DNA of 44,494 nt, from the NCBI GenBank assembly GCA_905221605.1, contig CAJNDS010002615.1, forward strand, positions 297,253-341,746. Direction: 5' to 3'. Origin of the DNA: Symbiodinium natans (Eukaryota > Sar > Dinophyceae > Suessiales > Symbiodiniaceae). The notes under the pieces are model-generated. The model saw only the letters and a list, made by a program, of their open reading frames with translations. It searched no databases and was not told the DNA's origin. Made by a program: the position numbers and the translations under genes. How positions within the stretch are numbered: position 1 is the first letter of the stretch; each line of letters begins with the position of its first letter. Below, piece by piece: positions 18,090 to 26,125 of this stretch.

Positions 18090-18335
18090 AAAAGCGTTTC
18101 GTCCAACCTTGTAAACTATTTCGTTTACAACGTTTCGTTCAAAGCGTTAAATGAAAACGTTATTGGGACGGCCATGCTTCGCTTCCCATGGGGTTCAATG
18201 TTTCTGAAAAGAGTCCAAAAGAGAAACGTTTCGTTGAATACGTCTCGTCGAATAAGTTCCGTTGAAAAAAGACGTGCATAACGTTTCGTTGCAGAAAAAC
18301 TGTTAAAACGTTTCGTTGAAATCGCTATTGGGACC
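18090..18335. repeat. dispersed ACGTTTCGTTGAA motif cluster
   Basis: CGTTTCGT(T/C) occurs near 18095, 18131, 18235, 18281 and 18308, with further variants (TTTCGTTTAC, CGTCTCGTC). Spacing is irregular, and (T)ATTGGGAC occurs at both ends of the block (about 18162 and 18326). No array of fixed period. Confidence 0.6.
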
Positions 18336-18482
18336 CAAACCCTGTACAATTTCCATAAACCCTAACTTCAAAACTCTCGACCCTCAACCCCAAACCCCAA
18401 ACCCTTAACCCTATGACACACATGAATTGAATAAAAAGATTGCTTTTAATGCCCCTCTGAAAACCCTGCCGAATTCTTCCAG
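18336..18482. other. short non-coding stretch before an island
   Basis: CCCTCAA/CCCCAAA units at 18380-18405, then unique DNA to GAATTCTTCCAG. Confidence 0.4.
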
Positions 18483-18543
18483 GCGCGCTTCTTCTTCTCA
18501 GCCGCCCTGGAGCCGGCAGAGCGTTTCCACAGGCCCTGTGGGG
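18483..18543 (+). CDS. exon-like island, unknown protein
   Basis: Acceptor-like GAATTCTTCCAG ends at 18482, and GTGGCC lies at 18544. The frame reads ARFFFSAALEPAERFHRPCG. CCCTAAA repeats follow on the right from about 18553. Confidence 0.35.
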
Positions 18544-18739
18544 GTGGCCCCTACACCCTAAACCCTAAACCCTAGACCCTAAGCCCTAAACCCTAAACCC
18601 CAAACCCCAAACCCTAAACCCTGAACCTGCATGCAATAACTTGCAGAAGGAAAAGATATGCCCCCTAAACCCCCCTCAACCCTAAACCCCAATACCCCTA
18701 AATCCATAAACCCTCAACGCTGTCCGTATCTGCCCGCAG
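18544..18739. repeat. CCCTAAA-type repeats and spacer
   Basis: CCCTAAA, CCCCAAA and CCCCTAAA units with short unique gaps, ending in ATCTGCCCGCAG. Confidence 0.7.
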
Positions 18740-18822
18740 CCTGCGCGCTCCGGAGAAGCTCTACGTCCTGGCCCTGCGCGCCGCAAGCGCCTCGCTGCAG
18801 CGGGGCCCTCATCGCTGCGCTT
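18740..18822 (+). CDS. exon-like island, unknown protein
   Basis: A good acceptor (CTGCCCGCAG, ends 18739) and a GTGGGT donor at 18823. The frame contains LRAPEKLYVLALRAASASLQ. CCCTAAA-type repeats lie on the left and TTTAGGG from about 18862 on the right. Confidence 0.4.
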
Positions 18823-19110
18823 GTGGGTGCTCCAGGGGGGGCTTCGGGCTTGCTGGGGTGTGGTTTAGGGTTTAGGGTTTAGGGTCTAGGGTTTAGGATT
18901 TAGGGTTTAGGGTTTAGGGTTCAAATCTAGGGTTTAGCGTTGTTCTACATGTTGGCCCGCTGTTCGGGGGGAATCCTTTTAAAAGGGACCCAGGGGAAAA
19001 AGCTTAGCTGCCTCGGGACGCGCGTCCCGGCGTCCAGCACGCGCGTCCTAGAAACTTGCGTCTTCAGCACGCACGTCCTGAAATCAAGAGCAACTCTGCA
19101 CCTGCAAGAA
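18823..19110. other. TTTAGGG run then GCGTCC-rich DNA
   Basis: TTTAGGG units at 18862-18935. Positions 19015-19075 repeat CACGCGCGTCC-type words, which recur at 19780-19850. Confidence 0.5.
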
Positions 19111-19625
19111 CGTCTGAACCCGAAAGCTCCGTGCATTTTCCAGGCCTCCTAAAACGCACAGAGCCTTCTTGGACAGTGCAGAGCCTTCTGGCAGGTGTCC
19201 TCATGAGGTTCCTTAGGGGTTCTGGGGAATCACGTACTGCAAAAATCTCGGAAAACGCACGCACGCAGTTTCCAGGCCCCCCAAAACGCACAGAGCCTTC
19301 TTGGACAACACAGATCCTTCTGGAAGGTGTCCTCATGAGGTTCCTTAGGGATTTGGGGCTTAGGCAGGAATCACTCAGTGCAAAAGCCTCGGAAAATGCA
19401 CCTCGCGAAACGCACAGAGCCTTTTTGGACAGTGCAGAGCTGGAAGGGGTCCTCATGAGGTTCCCTAGAAAGTTCCTGGGGGGCTAGGCAGGAGTCACTC
19501 TGTGCAAAAACCTCGAGGCCCAAAGCCCCAAACCCTGAACCCGGAAACCGAAAGCTCACGTGCATTTTCCAGGCCTCCCGAAATGCACAGAGCCTTTTTG
19601 GACACAGCTAAGGGTCATTGGAGGG
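19111..19625. repeat. tandem repeat of about 125-135 bp, four copies
   Basis: AAACGCACAGAGCCTT occurs at 19152, 19284 and 19408, with AAATGCACAGAGCCTTT at 19581. GTCCTCATGAGGTTCC recurs at about 19197, 19329 and 19450. Open frames on both strands follow from the repeats; no gene is called. Confidence 0.7.
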
Positions 19626-19990
19626 AAAGGGAGGGGAGGGGAAGGGGAAGGGGAAGGAAAACTGTGGGACGAGCCCCGAAACCCTAAACTCAAAACACAA
19701 GTACATGTGCGTTTTCCCACCCCCTGGAAACGCACGCGAGCGCCGCATCGCTTTCTATAGACCTGGAGCAGGCTGCGTCCTGAGGAGGGTCAGCGGCCAC
19801 GTCCCGGACCGCGTCCACAGACGCGCGTCCCGCGTCACGTCCCGAACGGCTACTAAGGGAAAAAGGTACCTGGTAAGACACTGAATGCAGAGCCCTAAAC
19901 CCTAAACTCTATACCCTAAACCCCTAAACCCAAAACCCCAAAACCCTTAACCCTAAACCCTAAACCCTAGACCCTAGACCCTAAACTGAA
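19626..19990. other. GC-rich low-complexity DNA and last telomere-like run
   Basis: A GGGGAAGGG patch at about 19620-19660, CGCGTCC-rich DNA to 19850, then CCCTAAA/CCCTAGA at 19893-19987. Telomere-like repeats are then essentially absent until 31.05 kb. Confidence 0.5.
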
Positions 19991-20105
19991 GACCGGCCCC
20001 CTTTCCAGCGATAGGGGCCGGTCGTTAGCAGGCCACCGGCAGGGGCCTGCGGACCCGTAGGCGAAGGCCGAAAGGCGAGCCGTAGGGTCCTGGACCTCAG
20101 GTCCA
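19991..20105. other. GC-rich block of perfect short hairpins
   Basis: GACCGGCCCC at 19991-20000 pairs perfectly with GGGGCCGGTC at 20014-20023. GGACCC at 20051 pairs with GGGTCC at 20085. TGGACCTCAGGTCCA (20091-20105) is a palindrome. It could be a structured RNA, an element end or a recombination site; no known RNA family recognised. Confidence 0.5.
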
Positions 20106-20127
20106 CGCGGCGCTCGAATAGGCCGCT

Positions 20128-20400
20128 TCTGTCAGCCTATATAAAGATAGCCTTAAACCTTGGTGCAAACGACCGGGCACGCTTGAAAACCTCCCCCTAG
20201 GCGAGGACTTGAAATTAAGGCCCGGAATGAGAGGTTTGCTTCTCCCGAGGACAAGGAAGGAGGACTTCCTGGAGGGCCCATTTGCTTACCCGGGGACAAA
20301 GAAGGAGGAATGGCTTTGTCAGCCTATATAATAATAACCCTAAACTTCAATGCTAACGACCGGGGCTGGGCTGGCCCGAGGGCCAATTTGCTTATCCCAG
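20128..20400. promoter_or_regulatory. duplicated TGTCAGCCTATATAA segment
   Basis: TGTCAGCCTATATAAAG at about 20130 and TGTCAGCCTATATAATA at about 20317 head two related segments that also share CAAACGACCGGG / CTAACGACCGGG. TATATAA resembles a TATA box, but dinoflagellate promoters usually lack one, so a regulatory role is a guess. Degenerate 46-bp units begin between the copies. Confidence 0.3.
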
Positions 20401-21516
20401 GGACAAAGAAGGAGGACTTCCTGGGACAAAGAAGGAGGACTTCCTGCGCTATCCCAGGGACAAAGAAGGAGGACTTGCTGGAGGCTTACTCCGGGGACAA
20501 AGAAGGAGGACTTGCTGGAGGGCCAGTTTGCTTATCCCGGGGACAAAGAAGGAGGACTTCCTGGAGGGCCAATTTGCTTATCCTGGGAACAAAGAAGGAG
20601 GACTTCCTGGAGGGCCAATTTGCTTCTCCGGAGACAAAGAAGGAGGACTTCCTGGACCAGTTTGCTTATCCCGGGGACAAAGAAGGAGGACTTCCTGGAG
20701 GGCCATTTTGCTTATCCCGGGGACAAAGAAGGAGGACTTCCTGAAGGGCCAATTTGCTTCTCCCGGGGACAAAGAAGGAGGACTTCCTGGAGGGCCAGTT
20801 TGCTTATCCCGGGGACAAAGAAGGAGGACTTCCTGGAGGGTCAGTTTGCTTATCCCGGGGACAAAGAAGGAGGACTTCCTGGAGGGCCAGTTTGCTTATC
20901 CTGGGGACAAAGAAGGAGGACTTCCTGGCCAGTTTGCTTATCCCGGCGACAAAGAAGAAGGACTTCCTGGAGGGCCAGTTTGCTTATCCCGGGGACAAAG
21001 AAGGAGGACTTCCTGGAGGGCCAGTTTGCTTATCCCGGGGACAAAGAAGGAGGACTTCCTGGAGGGCCAATTTGCTTATCCCGGGGACAAAGAAGGAGGA
21101 CTTCCTGGCCAGTTTGCTTCTTGGGGACAAAGAAGGAAGATTTCTTGGAGGGCCAGTTTGCTTTTCCCGGGGACGAAGAAGGAGGACTTCCTGGAGGGCC
21201 AGTTTGTTTCCGGGGACAAACAAGGAGGACTTCCTGGAGGGCCAGTTTGCTTCTTGGGGACAAAGAAGGAAGATTTCTTGGAGCGCCAGTTTGCTTTTCC
21301 CGGGGACGAAGAAGGAGGACTTCCTGGAAGGCCAGTTTGCTTATCCCGGGGACAAAGAAGGAGGACTTCCTGGAGGGCCAGTTTGTTTCCGGGGACAAAC
21401 AAGGAGGACTTCCTGGAGGGCCAGTTCCCGGGACAAAGAAGGAGGACTTCCTGGAGAGCAAGTTTGCTTATCCCGGCAATAAAGAAGGAAGACTTCTTGG
21501 ACTTCCTGGAGGGCCA
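20227..21516. repeat. 46-bp tandem array, first segment
   Basis: The unit starts GGGGACAAAGAAGGAGG, continues ACTTCCTGGAGGGCC and AGTTTGCTTATCCC. About 28 units, with some shortened by loss of GGAGGG or TATCCC. The unit has no stop in any of the three forward frames and its length is 1 mod 3, so all three frames stay open for hundreds of codons. I treat the 409-, 330- and 242-codon ORFs as repeat artefacts unless transcripts show otherwise. Confidence 0.9.
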
Positions 21517-21602
21517 GTGACTTTACTGAGTTCAGCAGCAGCGTGGGGCCGTTCCGATAGCTGTGCTGCGCAAAAGTGAGAGCTTCCAGCTTTAGTAGTC
21601 CA
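21517..21602. repeat. 86-bp insert copied from the 5' flank of the 468-codon gene
   Basis: Matches 22919-23003 almost exactly (one extra C near AGAGCTTCC). It begins GTGACTTTACTGAG and ends TTTAGTAGTCCA, splitting the 46-bp array in the middle of a unit. Confidence 0.85.
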
Positions 21603-22057
21603 GGGGACTTCCTGGAGGGCCAGTTTGCTTATCCCGGGACAAAGAAGGAGGACTTCCTGGAGAGCAAGTTTGCTTATCCCGGCAAAGAAGGAAGACTTCT
21701 TGGACTTCCTGGAGGGCCAGTTTGCTTATCCCGGGGACAAAGAAGGAGGACTTCCTGGAGGGCCAGTTTGCTTATCCCGGAGACAAAGAAGGAGGACTTC
21801 CTGGAGGGCCAATTTGCTTATCCCGGGGACAAAGCAGGAGGACTTCCTGGAGGGCCAGTTTGTTTCTCCCGGGGACAAAGAAGGAGGACTTCCTGGAGGG
21901 CCGGACAAAGAAGGAGGACTTCCTGGAGGGCCAATTTGCTTATCCCGGGGACAAAGAAGGAGGACTTCCTGAAGGGCCAGTTTGCTTCTCCCGGGGACAA
22001 AGAAGGAGGACTTCCTGGAGGGCCAGTTTGCTTATCCCGGGGACAAAGAAGGAGGAC
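21603..22057. repeat. 46-bp tandem array, second segment
   Basis: About ten further units. The first two (with GGAGAGCAAGTTTGC and GACTTCTTGGACTTCC) duplicate the two units just before the 86-bp insert, so a larger segment was duplicated. Confidence 0.9.
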
Positions 22058-22800
22058 TGGCTCGTTCAAGACCTGGACTTTGTGAAGAGCTGGTTCGAGT
22101 CGAGGACATTGAAGACAAATAGATTGATGTGTGCAACTTCGGCTGCTGATCTTAGCAAGACATTGTGTTTTCGTTTTAAAGCAGAACAGCATTGAACCCC
22201 TTGTCTGCCAGGCCAGTCTATCACGGGGCGAAGAAGGAGGACTTCCTGCTGGAGGGCTCGTTCAAATCCTGGACTTTGTGAAGGGCTCGTTCGAATCGAG
22301 GACGTTGAAGACAAATAGAACGCTTGGGCAAAGCACCTTCGGCTGCAGACGAGGCTGGGTGACCCAATCCTGAAGTGACTCAAGCTTTCGGAGTGACCCA
22401 ACGCTGGGGTGACTCAGTTCTGGCGCACACCCAGCTCTGAGGTGACCCAGTCGTTGGGGTGATCCATTCTTGAGGTGACTCGGGCGCAGGGTGACCTGGT
22501 CTCAGCAAGGCTTTGCTCTTTCTTGTAAATAACAGCGTTGCATTGCATCCTTTGTCTGTGCGCGGACGATGGCCTGGAGATGCTTGGGGCAGCAGTCTAT
22601 CACGGGACGAAGAAGGAGGACTACCTGGAGGGCTTGTTCAAGACTTGGACTTTGGGAAGGGCTGCTTCGAGTCGAGGACAATGAAGACAAATAGATTGAT
22701 GGGTGCAACTTGGGCTGCCGGTCTGCAAGCTTTGCTTTTTCTTCGAAATAACAACATTGCATTGAATCCTTGGAGGGCTCGTTCGAGACTGCTAGTCCAT
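22058..22800. repeat. three diverged copies of a longer ancestral unit
   Basis: Copies begin near 22063, 22250 and 22628, sharing TCAAGACCTGGACTTTG, TCGAGTCGAGGAC and TGAAGACAAATAGA; the last two start with a single AAGAAGGAGGACT(T/A)CCTG unit of the 46-bp type. In the 22600 copy one frame reads HGTKKEDYLEGLFKTWTL, so the short array may derive from a once-coding piece. Positions 22360-22500 hold degenerate GGTGACCCAG repeats of about 18 bp. Confidence 0.6.
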
Positions 22801-22842
22801 ACGTGACCCAGAATTTCAAGCGCAGCAGAATACGATCCCCAC

Positions 22843-22885
22843 TGCTGCCACATGACTGTGGTCTGCTGCCACATGACTGTGGTCG
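22843..22885. repeat. 21-bp direct duplication
   Basis: CTGCTGCCACATGACTGTGGT is present twice in tandem. Confidence 0.8.
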
Positions 22886-22918
22886 TGCGCAACTGAGAAA
22901 AATCCTCTGCCACGCTTT

Positions 22919-23030
22919 GTGACTTTACTGAGTTCAGCAGCAGCGTGGGGCCGTTCCGATAGCTGTGCTGCGCAAAAGTGAGAGTTCCAGCTTTAGTAGT
23001 CCAATTTTAGGTCATTGACTTGCAGCAGCC
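22919..23030 (+). promoter_or_regulatory. 5' flank of the 468-codon gene
   Basis: The first 85 bp are the sequence also found inside the 46-bp array at 21517. It is followed by CAATTTTAGGTCATTGACTTGCAG, a possible trans-splice acceptor (T-rich then CAG) ending at 23025, six bases before the start codon. No TATA box. Role inferred from position and duplication. Confidence 0.35.
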
Positions 23031-24437
23031 ATGGGCAAGTGGGTCCCCCGGAAATCGACAGGCAAGCACATCGCCAAGGATGGCAAGGCGAAGGGCAAAT
23101 ACCCTCCAGGTGTACCGTTTTACAAGCTGCCCCTGAAAGCGTTTCTCCGCAGCTGGCCCGATGAGGATGGCTGCGTGCTCCTGACGGACAAGCAAGCGCC
23201 GACGGAATACTTCACCACCTCCACGCTGACCGAGCAGCTTACAGCAGAGACCTCGGAGTGCATCGCTCGGCCAGGCCTGGGCGTCAGCATGGCCTCTGCC
23301 TCGTTGGAATCCTGCGCAGCTGCCTTGGCGGTGCTTCCTTCATCTTCTGAGAAGAAGTTTGGCCAAACTGGAATTCCAGCTGTCAAGAAGCTCTTGGAGC
23401 CCTTGGGCAGTGCTTTGGCGGCCGTCAACCTGTCAAACAAGGCGTGCTCATCTGCATCTTCTTTGAAGCCGCACGCCGAGAAGGTGCTCAAGAAGCTTGG
23501 GAAGAAGGAGGCTTTGCAGCAACGGGTGAAGGACTTCGCTCGACTGGCAGACACAGCCTCACGCATGTACGCTGGCGCTATGGCTGGCTTGGAGCTTTGC
23601 ACTCTCGCGTCCAATCCGAAGGCGTGGGCAAAGAAGATCCCGGACGAGTCCAAGCAGGACAAACCCATCCGGAAGTTCATCCAGAAGAAGACTCTGGACA
23701 GTTGCGTGGAAGCCGTCGCGGCGACGAACGCGGCTCGCCTGGAAGCGAAAGCTCCCCGCAAGAAACGGGCCTTCGGAGACAGCAGCGAGGAAGCAGCTGG
23801 CAAGGAGGAGTCCGGGTCTGAGTCGGAGAACAACTCCGAAGCCAAGGAATCTGGAAGCGAAAGCGACCACAAGTCCGGCTCCTCCTCGTCTTCCCACTCC
23901 CATGGAAGTGATGAGAAGAAGAAGAAGGAGAAGAAGAAGAAACTGAAGAAAGCCGAAGCTCCGAAGAAGCGGGCGACATCGGCAAGGCCGGCGGCCGTTG
24001 AGCTTTCCTTGGAGGATCAGGAAGAGGAGGAGGAGGAGGCAGAAACTCCGGGGCTCGACCCGCATCTGTCCTGGGCAGAGTCCGAGGTGGCCAAGTTTGC
24101 GGATGAGTTGCAGACCATGGTTGCAAACCAGGACAACAAAAAGACTAGGCTGTCATTGTACGTGCTGGTCGCTCTCCGGGATAACGTGCCCGAGGCCGTG
24201 CTGACGGAGCATGGGCTGGCCAAGGTTCTGCAGACGTTGAAGCAGATGACACGCCTGCCGAAGAAGGACAAGCTGATCAATATCTTCGAGACCATGCAGG
24301 ACATGGCGGCCAAGGCGAAGAGCATTCATGAGCAGGCCCGGCTGGCGGCGGACGCCGGCTTGCCCGAGGAGGGAGGACCGCCCGAGGCGCCTGCTGCGGT
24401 CATCGAGGCTCTGGAGAATGAGCCAGGAGAGGAGTGA
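23031..24437 (+). CDS. hypothetical protein, 468 aa, acidic Ser/Lys-rich middle
   Basis: Intact ORF from ATG 23031 (context CAGCCATGG) to TGA 24435. No family recognised. Residues 1-60 are basic and contain MGKWVPRKSTGK and YPPGVPFYKLPLKAFLRSWP. Residues 60-240 are helix-prone, Ala/Leu/Lys-rich. Residues 245-320 are low-complexity, with SEEAAGKEESGSESE, a Ser run and a Lys-rich KKKKEKKKKLKK stretch typical of nuclear proteins. Residues 330-345 are a Glu run, and 350-440 are helical again (DELQTMVANQ, VLQTLKQMTR). Codon use is GC-rich like the Helitron gene that follows by 480 bp on the same strand, so it may be an accessory gene of that element. That link is inference from position. No signal peptide or membrane segment. 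Confidence 0.8.
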   Translation: MGKWVPRKSTGKHIAKDGKAKGKYPPGVPFYKLPLKAFLRSWPDEDGCVLLTDKQAPTEYFTTSTLTEQLTAETSECIARPGLGVSMASASLESCAAALAVLPSSSEKKFGQTGIPAVKKLLEPLGSALAAVNLSNKACSSASSLKPHAEKVLKKLGKKEALQQRVKDFARLADTASRMYAGAMAGLELCTLASNPKAWAKKIPDESKQDKPIRKFIQKKTLDSCVEAVAATNAARLEAKAPRKKRAFGDSSEEAAGKEESGSESENNSEAKESGSESDHKSGSSSSSHSHGSDEKKKKEKKKKLKKAEAPKKRATSARPAAVELSLEDQEEEEEEAETPGLDPHLSWAESEVAKFADELQTMVANQDNKKTRLSLYVLVALRDNVPEAVLTEHGLAKVLQTLKQMTRLPKKDKLINIFETMQDMAAKAKSIHEQARLAADAGLPEEGGPPEAPAAVIEALENEPGEE

Positions 24438-24919
24438 GTAGCCGAAGACCATCGTGTTTCAAAGTCGTGGCAGCACAAGACCAGCACAGGCGCAGCCCAC
24501 TGTACAGCACCACACACCTCAACGTGCTCCCGATCAGACGCAAAAACGCGACTGCATGCCCGTGCCTTGTCACGCCCTGCGCTGCTTTCGGAGCCTTATA
24601 CTTCTTCAATCTAGCCAGTCTAGCCTGCTGATTGGAGGAACAGGTTTGATTTGTGTTCTCGCTCTGCCCTGGCTCGAGTTCTTGTGAGTTTTTCAGAGGA
24701 ATACTTCGTCGATTTCAGGAGTTTTCCACTTGTCAGAGCCATGCCCTCCGTGTGTCCTGGCACAGCGGCTTCTTCTTGTTGCTTCTCGGCGCAGAGCCCG
24801 GGCCGTGCAGCGCAGCGAGGTGCATTTCTTGCATGTGCCCCTTGGTGGCAGATGAACTGCTGTCTAACTGTCTGTAGCACGCCAGAAGTTGCGCAAGAGC
24901 CACATTTTGACCAGCTGCG
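24438..24919 (+). other. gap between the ORFan gene and the Helitron gene
   Basis: No domain seen. Short frames at 24651-25016 and 24434-24631 have Cys/Ser-rich, unnatural composition. It probably holds the 3' UTR of the upstream gene and the 5' end, perhaps with an intron (CTAACTGTCTGTAG at about 24865), of the Helitron gene. Confidence 0.35.
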
Positions 24920-25857
24920 TTGCTGCCTGAGGTCTTCTGTGATCCAGATCGTTTGGCCACTGCCTGTGTCCAGCCACGGTCGCGTGGACACGTCAAGCGC
25001 TTGCTGTTGGCTTTGACGCCCGAGTACCAGCGCCTTGCCTTGGAGCGGGTGCCGGAGGACTTCCGTGGCTACTTCCAGGCAGAGCTGACCAAGCCACGGG
25101 TGTGCGTGGGCATGAACGGCGAGCGCTGCGCCTTTGCTCTTGCAGCACGTGGAGGCCCAGCTCAGGTGATGGGCCGAAGCGCACGGTGTCTGTTCTGTCG
25201 ACCTGAAGATCTATGGCCACTGTGCGCGGAGGAAGCTGGCAAGCGAGAAGCCACTCAGCCAAGTCTTCGTGCTGTTTTGCTGCGTGACGTACAGAAGTGC
25301 GCAGAACATGAACGCAGAAACATACTCTTGCAGGTTCTGGGCAAGCTCCGGCGCTTATCAGTGGCTGCCCGTGCCCGTGCTTTGGAAGAACGCCTGCCGC
25401 CCGACGCGGTAGAATATTTTGAAGCGCAGCTGCAGGGCCCGGCGCCCAAGCGCGCGGCTGGGCGGGGAAGGCGGCGCCTGCTGGACAGGCAGGAGCTCCC
25501 CATCTTGTGGAGAGGTGCCCTGACCTCGCGGCAGACAGCTGCAGCCCCGGCGTCGGCTGCGACGAAAAAGAAATATCGAGAGCAGGTTCTGGCAGACAGG
25601 GCTCGGGCACGGCGCCGTATGGGCCAGCCTTCAAAGCGAACGCCAGCTGGCGAGGCCGTCGAGAATACCACTGGGTTGCCCCCGGCGAAGCGCCGCCGGC
25701 TGGTCGAGGACTTCGAGCGTTGGTGCCTTTTCGACTCCTGGAGCATGTGCGAGAATTGCGGCCTCCTCGCGCCTCGCGACCTCACAGAGAGCACGCTCAA
25801 CAAGCCCCAGCCACCCACCAATCCTTCAGGCAAGTGCTCCGGTGGTGACGCTGGCTG
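24920..25857 (+). CDS. Helitron protein, N-terminal Cys-rich segment
   Basis: Open frame of about 312 codons; the true start is unclear because the first codon in frame is TTG and an upstream exon is likely. It resembles the N-terminal region I know from dinoflagellate Helitron-type proteins: a CVGMNGERCAFA stretch followed by RCLFCRPEDLWPLC (residues about 60-105), then helical repeats (LLQVLGKLRRLSV, RALEERLPPDAVEYF), a basic linker (about 165-260), and a CENCGLL zinc-like pair at 25748. Just after KCSG the frame ends, while the next segment is open in another frame from about 25830. Either a short intron or a small indel lies between. Role: DNA-binding N-terminal part of a rolling-circle transposase, inferred from neighbours. 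Confidence 0.6.
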
Positions 25858-26036
25858 ATGTGCCAGAGGTTCTGCGGGAGCTGTCTGCAGAGGCTGCGCA
25901 AGCATTGTCGCCTTTGGAGATCGACGTGGGCCCGGTCGTGCGTGCAGAGCACAAATCCGGCTACCGCCAGAAGACGACCATGATCCGCTTCCGCTGGCAA
26001 ACGACTACAGTGAAGAAGCGCATCAAGCACTTGCAG
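25830..26036 (+). CDS. Helitron protein, linker exon before Rep
   Basis: Third-frame segment: VTLADVPEVLRELSAEAAQA, then LSPLEIDVGPVVRAEH and GYRQKTTMIRFRW. This matches the region that precedes the Rep helix in dinoflagellate Helitron proteins (recognised by pattern, not by search). It connects in frame to the Rep exon if CAG at 26034-26036 is spliced to GAC at 26126. Upstream, CCTTCAG at 25829 may be an acceptor, or one base has been lost. Confidence 0.6.
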
Positions 26037-26125
26037 GCCAGGCGTAGAGTACACAGGTTTCCTAAAGTACTACTTACAATTAATTCGATGTTTTCAGCAA
26101 CGCATTTGCTCCCTGACATGGCCAG
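26037..26125 (+). other. 89-nt GC-AG intron flanked by a direct repeat
   Basis: The donor CAG|GCCAGG and acceptor GGCCAG|GAC restore the frame (89 = 2 mod 3) between LQ and the following DVNTRTKARAAYDF. GGCCAGG is present at both ends (26036-26042 and 26120-26126), and the interior is AT-rich with TTTTCAG at 26091. A terminal duplication at an AG|G site is what introner-type (transposon-born) introns leave; inference. Confidence 0.6.

Noticed and set aside
19056-19487. 143-codon + and 130-codon - ORFs
   Set aside because: Both follow from the roughly 130-bp tandem repeat; frames break at unit-length changes and no domain is seen.
1-19990. A true chromosome-end telomere
   Set aside because: Arrays occur in both orientations, are short, vary in unit and alternate with unique DNA throughout the window; no terminal array reaches an end.
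20350-21579. A 409-codon protein gene on the + strand
   Set aside because: It is one of three overlapping forward ORFs produced by a stop-free 46-bp repeat; no non-repeat domain or start context supports any of them.
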